Shown: piece after piece, positions 37,010 through 45,692 of the stretch | Position numbering within the stretch: the stretch's first letter is position 1 | Layout: the number at the start of each line of letters is the position of its first letter | NCBI GenBank assembly: GCA_012729455.1 | Contig: JAAYDC010000027.1 | Coordinates: 1 to 64,000 of the forward strand | Reading direction: 5' to 3' | DNA length: 64,000 nt | From: Chloroflexota bacterium | Lineage (GTDB): Bacteria; Chloroflexota; Anaerolineae; UBA1429 | Translations under genes and position numbers: made by a program | The notes under the pieces: generated by a model | The model's input: the letters and a program-made list of their open reading frames with translations, nothing else | Told to the model about the DNA's origin: nothing | The model's database searches: none

Positions 37010-38350
37010 CTAGAATTGTGCTCGCAACCGCAGCGTAGCTTCGCGGGCATGCGCGCGGATATGCTCATCGTCGATTGCGACAAAACGGCGGTTATGATAC
37101 ACCAGTTCTCCGCCGATTACCGTGCTTTGCACTTGCCAGCCGGCACGCCCCAACAGGAGCAGGCGCAGCAAGGCGGGGTAGTCATCGGGCTCGAGATGGT
37201 TAAAGCGCAGCAGGATGATATCTGCCGCAGCACCCACCCGCAGCGCGCCGATCTCCTGGCGCAGCATGGTGTTGGCGAGCCTGGCATTGTTGGCGATCAT
37301 AAAACCGGCGCTATGTTCGATAATAGCAGCCTGGTCGGTAGCGCACTGGTAGATCTGCGCCGATGCGCCCGCCAGCGCTTCAGCCGGCATATCATAATCG
37401 AACCAGGCACTGCCCAGACCAACATTCTGCCCCTCAGCCAGCAGCTCAAAAACGGGCATAGTACCCGAGCCGCTCATCAGGTTGGCACGCGGACAGTTGA
37501 CCAGCCAGGATCCCGAACGGTTCAGGAGCTCGCGTTCGGCGGCGGTACAGTAAAGGGCGCCCGTTAAAATGGTGCGTCGGCTGAGCACACCCCAATGGCT
37601 GAGGCGCACAGCCGGCAGCATATTGAAACGCTTGAGGCAATCCAGCCCGGCCACGTAGGATTCGCCCACCACGCTGTGAAAACCGGTCTGGGCGATGCCG
37701 GCCGACCCTACCGCATACGAGAGCGTGCCATCGCTCAGCTGCACACAGCTATCCAGCCCCATTGAGGCAGATAGCAGGGGATAAGCGCTGGCCTTGGCCA
37801 TAAAGAGCAGCACGTCATCCACCATGCGGCGGCCGCCTTCGGCGCCATTACGGTCGCTGACAGCCAGCGACACGTTCAGGCGCAAGCCCAGTTGTGTAGC
37901 GGCCTCGGCGGCAGCGTCCAGGGCCAAAGCGGGATCCTGCGCAACCGAGAGCAGATCAAAGATGGTGGTGGTGCCGTTACGGATCGCTTCCAACCCCGCC
38001 AGCAAAAAGGCATAACGCAGGGCGTCGTAATCCAGCAGGGTGTCGTAGCGCTCCCAAAAGCGTGCAAACTCGCCGCCTGCCACCACCCGGTCGGGCTGAG
38101 GCAAGCCCCAGCCGCGCGCCAGTGTGCGCGAAAGGCGCGAATGAGCGTTGATGAACCCCGGCAGCGCCAGGCAGCCCTCGCCATCCAGGCAGGCATGCGG
38201 GTCACTGAGGGGAGTGGCAGGTGTGCCTTTCCCAAACCAGACAATACGGCCATCGCGCACCACCAGCGACCCGCCGCGCTGGGGCCCCTCCAGCGGCCGG
38301 GTCTCGTCAAACCAGGTGATGTTGTCGATCAGCAGGTCGTGGCTCAGGAT
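37010..38350 (-). CDS. SsnA-like amidohydrolase-fold protein with degenerate metal site; start probably ATC
   Basis: N-terminus LSHDLLIDNITWFDETRPLEGPQRGGSLVVRDGRIVWFGKG is in frame upstream of the first GTG (38263); overall SsnA-like layout; SD AGAGG 7 nt before ATC 38350-38348. Confidence 0.75.
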   Translation of the reverse strand: MLSHDLLIDNITWFDETRPLEGPQRGGSLVVRDGRIVWFGKGTPATPLSDPHACLDGEGCLALPGFINAHSRLSRTLARGWGLPQPDRVVAGGEFARFWERYDTLLDYDALRYAFLLAGLEAIRNGTTTIFDLLSVAQDPALALDAAAEAATQLGLRLNVSLAVSDRNGAEGGRRMVDDVLLFMAKASAYPLLSASMGLDSCVQLSDGTLSYAVGSAGIAQTGFHSVVGESYVAGLDCLKRFNMLPAVRLSHWGVLSRRTILTGALYCTAAERELLNRSGSWLVNCPRANLMSGSGTMPVFELLAEGQNVGLGSAWFDYDMPAEALAGASAQIYQCATDQAAIIEHSAGFMIANNARLANTMLRQEIGALRVGAAADIILLRFNHLEPDDYPALLRLLLLGRAGWQVQSTVIGGELVYHNRRFVAIDDEHIRAHAREATLRLRAQF

Positions 38351-38426
38351 AAAACTGCCTCTTTTGCGATGTACGGTATGATACTACCATTTCAGGTAAT
38401 CTGTCGATTGGCACAGGAGGGATGCC

Positions 38427-39023
38427 ATGCATCAGGTAGACGCGCGCGGTTTGGCTTGCCCGCAGCCAGTGATCCTGGTTCGCCGCGCCATGCACGCACA
38501 CAGCGCCCTGGAGGTGCTAGTGAGCAGCCAGGATTCGATCAACAATATCCTGCGCCTGACTGAAAAGCAGGGCTGGTACAGCGAGCAGGAAGAGCGCGAT
38601 GACGGCGTGTTGATTCGCCTGCACCAACAGCAACCTGCGGTTGATGCACAAGCAGCCGCCGTTGTGCAAGCACCCAAAGCCGGCAAGCTGAAAAAGGTGG
38701 TGCTGCTCACCTCGAATGTACTGGGCAGCGGTCCTCAGGAACTTGGTGAGATCCTCAGCCGCAGCCTGTTATTTGCCCTGAGTGAGGTCGAGGAGCAGCC
38801 CGACACACTTATCTTTATGAACTCGGGGGTAGAGCTGGTGATCGAGGGCTCGCCAGCACTTGAATCACTCGCCAAGCTGCAGGAAAGCGGCGTCGAGATC
38901 CTGGCGTGCGGCACCTGCCTGGATTACCTTGACCTGCGCGATCGCCTGGCGATCGGCACGGTCTCGAACATGTACAGCATCGTCGAAGCGCTGCTGGGCG
39001 CCGACCGCGCAATAACGCTCTAG
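38427..39023 (+). CDS. yedF: YedF-like protein (TusA domain + DsrE-like domain)
   Basis: VDARGLACPQPVILVRRAM and KVVLLTSNVLGSGPQELGEIL...LACGTCLDYL. Confidence 0.88.
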   Translation: MHQVDARGLACPQPVILVRRAMHAHSALEVLVSSQDSINNILRLTEKQGWYSEQEERDDGVLIRLHQQQPAVDAQAAAVVQAPKAGKLKKVVLLTSNVLGSGPQELGEILSRSLLFALSEVEEQPDTLIFMNSGVELVIEGSPALESLAKLQESGVEILACGTCLDYLDLRDRLAIGTVSNMYSIVEALLGADRAITL

Positions 39024-39928
39024 GGCGTCGTTTCGTCCGCCGTGGGCAGCTGAGCATTCGACAGGAGCTCGATCACCTTGACGACGGCGGAATGGTCGAG
39101 CTCATCCCAGCCGTTGGACTGCATGGCTGAATAGAGCTCGTGTGCCAGCGCCGACGCCGGCAGACTCGCCCCATATGCGCGGGCTGCCTCGCGGATGATG
39201 TTCAGATCCTTGTAATGAAAGCGGCTGCGAAAACCGGGGGTATAGTCGCCCTGCAGAACCTTGGAGCCGCGCACGTCCATTACCCGCGTTTGGGCATAGC
39301 CGCCCGAGAGCACCTGTACGACAATGGCCGGATCGACGCCCGCCTTGGCGCCCAGCACCAGCGCCTCTGCCATACCGATCAGGTTCAGCGCCACCTGGAT
39401 CTGGTTGCAGGCCTTGACCACCTGTCCGCTGCCGGATGCCCCGCAATAGGTGGTTTTGCCCAAGTGTGAAAGGAGCGGCACGGCTCTCTCGTAGGCGCTC
39501 ATTTCGCCGCCTACCATGATCGAAAGCCTGGCCTCGCGCGCGCCCACCTCGCCGCCCGAGACGGGCGCATCCAGCATCGCGCAGCCCGCTTCCTGAGCTT
39601 TGACAGCCACCTCTTGGGCGGTGACAGGACTGATGGTGGACATGTCGATCAGCAAAGTGCCCGCTGCCACGCCTGCCAGCACTCCGGCCTCTCCCAGGTA
39701 GACGGCCCGCACATCCGGCGAATCGGGCACCATCGAGATCACTGCTCCGGCACCCTGCGCCGCCTCAGCAGCACTGCCGCAGGCGGTGGCACCCTGCGCG
39801 GCAACTCGTTCCAGGCTGGCATGATTCAGGTCATAGGCGCGCAACGGATAGCCGGCGGCCAACAGGTGCCCGGCCATCGGGCCGCCCATAATTCCCAGGC
39901 CGATAAATGCGATCGTCTGCTTGGTCAT
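39020..39928 (-). CDS. 2-hydroxy-3-oxopropionate reductase / beta-hydroxyacid dehydrogenase
   Basis: IAFIGLGIMGGPMAGHLLAAGY, DAPVSGGEVGA, GSGQVVKACNQ. Confidence 0.92.
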   Translation of the reverse strand: MTKQTIAFIGLGIMGGPMAGHLLAAGYPLRAYDLNHASLERVAAQGATACGSAAEAAQGAGAVISMVPDSPDVRAVYLGEAGVLAGVAAGTLLIDMSTISPVTAQEVAVKAQEAGCAMLDAPVSGGEVGAREARLSIMVGGEMSAYERAVPLLSHLGKTTYCGASGSGQVVKACNQIQVALNLIGMAEALVLGAKAGVDPAIVVQVLSGGYAQTRVMDVRGSKVLQGDYTPGFRSRFHYKDLNIIREAARAYGASLPASALAHELYSAMQSNGWDELDHSAVVKVIELLSNAQLPTADETTP

Positions 39929-40089
39929 GCTTTCTACCTCATCGTTGCGTATAGCGGATTATAAAGCCGCCAGAAGGCTCGTCAACCATCCGAATAGCCG
40001 TCCTCGGCCAGGTTGTTTGACATACAGGGGGTGAAGCTTATACTCAATTGCTTGGACTAGGTATTCAGCTGTGTTCCCCGAGGTAATTC

Positions 40090-41451
40090 ATGCAGAAGAG
40101 TGACATCCGAATCCTGGTGCTGATCGCCCTGATCGTCGCCATATCGATCTGGGTGGTGCTGCCGAACAACCCCGGCATCAACCTGCAGCTGGGCGGGCTC
40201 AAGATCCAGCGTGAGATCAAGCTGCTCCTGGGGCTTGACCTGCAGGGCGGCATCCAGGTGATCCTGCAGCCCGATGTGGCCGAAGGCCAGCAGGTCACCG
40301 GCGACGACATGGAAGCCCTGCGGCGCATCATGGAGCAGCGCGTCAACGGCCTGGGTGTTACCGAACCCCTCGTACAGCTGATGGGCGAGCGCCTGCTGGT
40401 AGAAATGCCCGGCCTCAAAAACCCCGAGGAGGCGGTAGCAGGCTTGCAACAAACCGGGTCGCTCGAATTGGTGGATACCGGAGCAATCCCCTTTGAAGAC
40501 GGCACCCCGCTTACCACCACCTACCAGCTCTCCGGCACACTCGGGTCGCTGGCCAGTATGGGCCCCATGACGGGCACCTATCCCACCGTGCTGACGGGGC
40601 GCTACCTGAAATCCGCCAACACTTCGTTCGACGAGACCGGCAAACCCGTGATTGCCTTTGAACTCAATGCCGAAGGGGCCAAGATCTTTGCCGAGCACAC
40701 GGCCGCCAATACCGGCAACTTTTTGGCGATCGTGCTGGATGGCAAAGTGATCTCTTGCCCGCGCATCAACACCACTATTCCGGATGGTAAAGGCATGATC
40801 GAGGGCAACATGGACATCGAAGAGGTCCAAACCCTTGTCAACCAGCTGCGTTACGGCGCCCTGCCCGTGGCGTTAAAGGTCTCCGATATCCGCGAGATCG
40901 GCCCGACCCTCGGGCAGGATTCGATCGACAAGAGCGTACGTGCCGGCATTATTGGCTTGCTGATAGTGCTGATCTTTATGGCAGTCCACTATCGCCTGCC
41001 GGGCGTGCTCACCGACGTGGCATTGGCGATCTATGCGCTGATCACGCTGGCACTCTACAAACTGATCCCCGTCACCCTGACATTACCGGGCATCGCGGGC
41101 TTTCTGCTCTCAGTCGGCATGGCGGTAGATGCCAACGTGCTGATCTTTGAGCGTATGCGCGAAGAGCTGCGCGCAGGCCGTACCCTGCAGCGAGCCATTC
41201 AGGCAGGGTTCAAGCGTGCCCTGAGCGCCATTATCGATTCCAACATCTCGGTGTGGCTGACGTGCGCCATCTTGTGGTTCTTTGGCAACAGCTTTGGCGC
41301 CAGTTCCGTCAAGGGCTTTGCCCTGACACTGGCACTGGGCGTGCTGATCAGCATCTTTACCGCGCTGGTGGTTACCCGTACCCTGATCAACAGCACCTAT
41401 GCGGTGGGCGGTGAAAAAATTCGCGACCATAAATGGTTGCTCGGAATCTAA
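40090..41451 (+). CDS. secD: Protein translocase subunit SecD
   Basis: LGLDLQGGIQVILQPD, MAVDANVLIFERMREELRAG. Confidence 0.96.
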   Translation: MQKSDIRILVLIALIVAISIWVVLPNNPGINLQLGGLKIQREIKLLLGLDLQGGIQVILQPDVAEGQQVTGDDMEALRRIMEQRVNGLGVTEPLVQLMGERLLVEMPGLKNPEEAVAGLQQTGSLELVDTGAIPFEDGTPLTTTYQLSGTLGSLASMGPMTGTYPTVLTGRYLKSANTSFDETGKPVIAFELNAEGAKIFAEHTAANTGNFLAIVLDGKVISCPRINTTIPDGKGMIEGNMDIEEVQTLVNQLRYGALPVALKVSDIREIGPTLGQDSIDKSVRAGIIGLLIVLIFMAVHYRLPGVLTDVALAIYALITLALYKLIPVTLTLPGIAGFLLSVGMAVDANVLIFERMREELRAGRTLQRAIQAGFKRALSAIIDSNISVWLTCAILWFFGNSFGASSVKGFALTLALGVLISIFTALVVTRTLINSTYAVGGEKIRDHKWLLGI

Positions 41452-41467
41452 GGACGGTGACACGCAC

Positions 41468-42385
41468 ATGCTAAGAATCGTCGAGTATAAACGAACGCTT
41501 TTTATCATCTCAGCCCTGCTGATAATCCCGGGGCTGATCAGCATGCTCGTGACGCTGGCCACCACCGGCTCACCATTCCGCACCAGCATTGACTTTCGCG
41601 GCGGGTCGCTGTGGGAGATTCAGTTCGATAAACCCGTCCAGCCGGCTGAGTTGGTCACCTATTTTGCCGACCAAGGCCTGGCGGATACCACCGTACAGAC
41701 CATCAACGACGACCGCACCGTCTCGATCCGCACCGTGTCAATGCAGCCCGAACAAAAGCAAGCCCTGCTTAAGGGAATCGAAGAAAAGTTTGGCGGGGTC
41801 ACCGAGCTGCGCTTTTCAAGCGTTGGCCCATTGGTGGGGCGTGAGACTACCCGCGCCGCCTTCCTGGCGATCCTGGCTACTTCGGTCGTAACACTTTTGT
41901 TCGTGGCACTCGCCTTCCGCAAGGTGCCGCACGCCTGGCGTTATGCGGTGTGCGCCATCTTAAAGATGCTCTTTGACATCCTGTTTCTCTTGGGCGTGGC
42001 CAGCATCCTCGGCCATCTGGTGGGCTGGGAAGTCGATTCGCTCTTTCTCACCGCTGTGCTGACGGTGGTGGGCTTTTCGGTGCAGGATGTGATCGTCGTG
42101 TTTGACCGCATCCGCGAAAACGTGCCCAAGTACGCCGGCGAGCCCTTTGACCAGATCATCGACCGCAGCCTGACAGAAACGCTCAAGCGCTCGCTGACGA
42201 CTCAGCTGAACGCGATCTTTGTGATGGTGGCGATCATCTTGTTCGGCGGTGTCACCATCCGGCAGTTCCTGCTGACCATGCTGATCGGCATGGTGGCGGG
42301 CACTTATTCGTCGCTCTTTTTTGCGGTACCCTTGCTCTCAGTGTGGCACGTCGCAGCTGATCGGCGCGCAGGTCGTGCCGCCTAG
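41468..42385 (+). CDS. secF: Protein translocase subunit SecF
   Basis: SIDFRGGSLWEIQF, GFSVQDVIVVFDRIRENVPKY. Confidence 0.95.
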   Translation: MLRIVEYKRTLFIISALLIIPGLISMLVTLATTGSPFRTSIDFRGGSLWEIQFDKPVQPAELVTYFADQGLADTTVQTINDDRTVSIRTVSMQPEQKQALLKGIEEKFGGVTELRFSSVGPLVGRETTRAAFLAILATSVVTLLFVALAFRKVPHAWRYAVCAILKMLFDILFLLGVASILGHLVGWEVDSLFLTAVLTVVGFSVQDVIVVFDRIRENVPKYAGEPFDQIIDRSLTETLKRSLTTQLNAIFVMVAIILFGGVTIRQFLLTMLIGMVAGTYSSLFFAVPLLSVWHVAADRRAGRAA

Positions 42386-42399
42386 CACGTGGCAATGAG

Positions 42400-43521
42400 A
42401 TGGGCTTTATCCTGCTGCGCTATGGCGAGATCGGCCTAAAGGGCAACAACCGCTTCCAATTCGTGCGCCAGCTGCGCCGCAACATCCGCGCTGCCCTTGC
42501 CGCCAATGGCATTGAGGGGCAGGTTATCAGCCAGGGGCAGCGTCTTTATGTGCATACAGAGGCCGTCGAGGCGGCCTGCCCTGTGCTGCAGCGCGTCTTT
42601 GGGCTGGTCTCGCTCAGTCCCGCCACCAGCGTCGAACGCGATCCGCAGGCGATCGCCGAGGCCTGCATCGCTGAAGCCAGGCGCGCCAATGTCTCCCCCG
42701 AGATAAGCTTTCGCGTGCGCGCGCGCCGCGCTGACAAGAGCTACCCCTACACCTCGCCTGAGATCAGCCGCAGCGCCGGCGAAGCCGTACAGGCAGCCAC
42801 CGGCGGTAAGGTGGACCTCTCCGACCGTGCCGATGTCACGATTGGGGTCGAGATCTCGCCCGACCGCGCCATCATCTTTGGCAACACCCTTTCCGGTCCG
42901 GGGGGATTGCCGGTGGGCGTGGGCGGGCGCGCTGTCGCGCTTCTCTCGGGCGGCATTGATTCCCCCGTGGCAGCCTGGATGATGCTCAAGCGCGGCTGCG
43001 GGGTAATCCCGCTGCACGTGGCATCCAGCGAAAGTGAAATAGCCAAAGTACGGGAGCTAGTCGAGATCCTGCAGAGCTATTGCCATGGCTGGCAGCTGCA
43101 TCTGAGCGTGATCGACTACGCCGAGATGGTTGCGCCTGACCTCGAGCGCCTGGTAGCCGCCAACGAAGGACGCTGGACCTGCCTGGTGTGCAAGCATCGC
43201 ATGCTGCAGCACGCCGAAGCGCTGGCCGAGGGTCTTGGCGCGTCGGCGATCATCACCGGAGATTCGCTGGGACAAGTTGCCAGCCAGACGCTGGCCAATA
43301 TGGCGCTCGTCTCCCAGGGGATCAAACTGCCCATCCTGCGACCGCTGATCGGCATGGATAAGACCGAAATAATATCAATCGCCCGCGCAATCGGGACCTT
43401 TGAGACCTCGATCCGCTCTGCCAGTGCCTGCCAGTTCCTGCCCAATCACCCCGTCACGGAAGGTCAGATGGCTCAGTGGCAGGATGTGCTCGCTATCGCC
43501 GGCGGGGAGACAGTTCAATAA
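42400..43521 (+). CDS. thiI: tRNA 4-thiouridine sulfurtransferase (no rhodanese domain)
   Basis: LRYGEIGLKGNNRFQFVRQL, LLSGGIDSPVAAWMMLKRG, CVLCKHRML-like region. Confidence 0.93.
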   Translation: MGFILLRYGEIGLKGNNRFQFVRQLRRNIRAALAANGIEGQVISQGQRLYVHTEAVEAACPVLQRVFGLVSLSPATSVERDPQAIAEACIAEARRANVSPEISFRVRARRADKSYPYTSPEISRSAGEAVQAATGGKVDLSDRADVTIGVEISPDRAIIFGNTLSGPGGLPVGVGGRAVALLSGGIDSPVAAWMMLKRGCGVIPLHVASSESEIAKVRELVEILQSYCHGWQLHLSVIDYAEMVAPDLERLVAANEGRWTCLVCKHRMLQHAEALAEGLGASAIITGDSLGQVASQTLANMALVSQGIKLPILRPLIGMDKTEIISIARAIGTFETSIRSASACQFLPNHPVTEGQMAQWQDVLAIAGGETVQ

Positions 43522-43993
43522 CCGATGCCTGGTGGGTTACGGCATCGTATAACCCATAACTGACCACCCCAAAACGCCCCATCACCTCACCCGGGTTTAC
43601 CAGCCAGGTCTCGCCGATACGATCGTGGCACCGCTGATGGTCGTGCCCATGACAGACCAGGTCATATTGGCCGCTTTCTGCCAACGGCTGGGCGATCTCG
43701 GGATAATGGTTGCCGGCAATCCGGCGGCCATCCAGCAGCAGGTGCATGCTAAAGCCGTGCAGAGTCAGATTAGGAGCCCGCTCTGCGACCCTGGCCAACG
43801 CCAGCCTGTCTCCATCGTTGTTGCCAAACACGGCATGCACGGGCCCATGAAACCCTTCGGCAATGGTGGTAAGCGTAAACGGGCTGCAAAAGTCTCCGAG
43901 ACATAAAAGCGCGTCGTGTGCAGAGATAGTCTGCAGAACGCGCTGCAACTCCCAGAGGTTGTCGTGAATATCAGAGATGATCGCTATCCTCAT
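43493..43993 (-). CDS. YfcE/MJ0936-type metallophosphoesterase
   Basis: IISDIHDNLWELQRVL, VFGNNDGD, CHGHDHQ. Confidence 0.9.
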   Translation of the reverse strand: MRIAIISDIHDNLWELQRVLQTISAHDALLCLGDFCSPFTLTTIAEGFHGPVHAVFGNNDGDRLALARVAERAPNLTLHGFSMHLLLDGRRIAGNHYPEIAQPLAESGQYDLVCHGHDHQRCHDRIGETWLVNPGEVMGRFGVVSYGLYDAVTHQASVIELSPRRR

Positions 43994-44004
43994 CGCGCTC
44001 CCCC

Positions 44005-44976
44005 CTAGCTCAGCACGCGGTTGTACTCGTTAATCTGGCGGCGTAACTCGGCAATCCTTGCTTCGTTGCGCTCACCATCTGATGTGGTGTCGCGCTGGTG
44101 CTTTTTAAAAGCCAGCTCAGTGGCGGCGAGGCTTAGCTGATGCCAGGCTTGCCAGCGCGCACGCGTCTGGTCATCCGTGGGCAGCCCAGCCGGACGCGTC
44201 GGGCGAAAAGCCGCCAGGGCGGCATACTGCTCCGCCGAGAGGCTTATCCCCACCTCGTCTGCCAGATAGGTTTTGATGATGTTGCGCTCGTGCTTCCACA
44301 TTAACACGATCATCACAAAGAGCGCGACCACTCCGCCCCAATCAGCAGCCGTGCCAAGCAGACAGGCCTGCTGAGCGGCTACCAGGATGTTGTGGGCCAT
44401 ATGAGCCACTACCGCCCCGCCAAAGCCCAGCAATATAAGCACCACGCACGTCAGGCGCGAATGCTGCAGCCTGGCCAGGCCAATCCCGGCACCAGCGATG
44501 CCGGTAAACATGGCGTGGTTGAGCCCAAAGACACCCGCGCGCATCAGTACCAACATGAGAAAGCCCTTCACGCCCTGCTCTGCCCAGGCGCTCTCAAAGT
44601 AAAAGACGTTTTCCGTCATGGCAAAGCCAAAGCCCACCACCGCGCCATAGATGATACCATCCAATACACCATCGAACTCGTGGCGAAAAACCCAGTACAG
44701 TACCAGTAACGCGGCTGACTTGCTGGCTTCCTCGACGATCGGCGCCACTAGGCCGGCCCCGACCAGTTGGCGGCCAAGCGGCGGCATGGCCACCATCGAG
44801 TACTCGCCGATCACCTCAAGGATCAACGAAGCGATCACGGCCGGCACTGCGCCCCACACAAAGGCCGCTAAAAAGAGCACCAGAGGTTCTTTTTCGTAGC
44901 GATCCAACTGCCAGAGCACCAACAGGTAGATGATCGTTGGGACGACCGCTGCAATGATAGAGAGAAGGATAGTCAT
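44005..44976 (-). CDS. PrsW-family intramembrane metalloprotease
   Basis: PIVEEASKSAALL, YGAVVGFGFAMTENVFYF. Confidence 0.85.
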   Translation of the reverse strand: MTILLSIIAAVVPTIIYLLVLWQLDRYEKEPLVLFLAAFVWGAVPAVIASLILEVIGEYSMVAMPPLGRQLVGAGLVAPIVEEASKSAALLVLYWVFRHEFDGVLDGIIYGAVVGFGFAMTENVFYFESAWAEQGVKGFLMLVLMRAGVFGLNHAMFTGIAGAGIGLARLQHSRLTCVVLILLGFGGAVVAHMAHNILVAAQQACLLGTAADWGGVVALFVMIVLMWKHERNIIKTYLADEVGISLSAEQYAALAAFRPTRPAGLPTDDQTRARWQAWHQLSLAATELAFKKHQRDTTSDGERNEARIAELRRQINEYNRVLS

Positions 44977-45629
44977 AACGTCCGCCTGATGTGTAATCGA
45001 TGTACCAGCTTGGCCAATGTGCTGCTCAGATGCACACTGTGCCGGGATGCGCACCGCTTGACATGCCCCGCCGTCTGCAGGGCTGCCGCAAAGGAATCAC
45101 GATTGTGAAACTCTGGCAGCTCAATCCAGGCCTGCCCGACTTCGTGGGCCAGGTGCGCATCGCTGCCAGCGGTGAAGAACTTGTCATAGCGCTGGGCCAG
45201 CTGCAGTGCCTGGCGGTTCCAGCGCGGCCGCCAGCAGCGCGCGTTCCAGACCTCGATGGCATCTACGAGCTCCAGCAGTTCCGGGCTGATTGCTGGCGCT
45301 ATACCGCTGCGTAATACATCATAGGGATGCGGCAGCACCACCAGACCGCCCTGCTTGCGAATCGCTCGCGCCGTCTCGAGTGCGCTCATGCCCGGAGAGA
45401 CGGCCTCATGCAGCCACAAGCCGATCATTTCCCCCTCGCGGGTAGCGATCTCTTCCCCCACGATTATCTGTACGCGGCCATTGTCCACCATCCGATGAGC
45501 CGCCTCAATCGTATTGTGGTCGGTAATCGCCAGACAGCCGATTCCGCGCGCAACTGCCCGCGCCAGGATGGGCTCTGCCTGAGCGAGCGAATCGTGTGAG
45601 TGCAGGGTATGCACATGCAGGTCACAACG
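44973..45629 (-). CDS. PHP-domain metal-dependent phosphoesterase
   Basis: CDLHVHTLHSHDSL, LAITDHNTIEAA, GSDAHLAHEVG. Confidence 0.9.
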   Translation of the reverse strand, partial: RCDLHVHTLHSHDSLAQAEPILARAVARGIGCLAITDHNTIEAAHRMVDNGRVQIIVGEEIATREGEMIGLWLHEAVSPGMSALETARAIRKQGGLVVLPHPYDVLRSGIAPAISPELLELVDAIEVWNARCWRPRWNRQALQLAQRYDKFFTAGSDAHLAHEVGQAWIELPEFHNRDSFAAALQTAGHVKRCASRHSVHLSSTLAKLVHRLHIRRTL

Positions 45630-45647
45630 CATCGTGTACCTCATACA

Positions 45648-45680
45648 CAATGAGGGCAGCCTGCAGAGCTGCCCTCATTG
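45648..45680. terminator. Perfect 13-bp hairpin CAATGAGGGCAGC/GCTGCCCTCATTG downstream of the EF-G-like gene
   Basis: Perfect inverted repeat, 7-nt loop; no T-tract. Confidence 0.55.
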
Positions 45681-45692
45681 AGACATGGCTGA

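Noticed and set aside
37010-39023. Selenoprotein/SECIS in the ssnA-like/yedF locus
   Set aside because: No in-frame TGA inside conserved coding sequence was seen in either gene.
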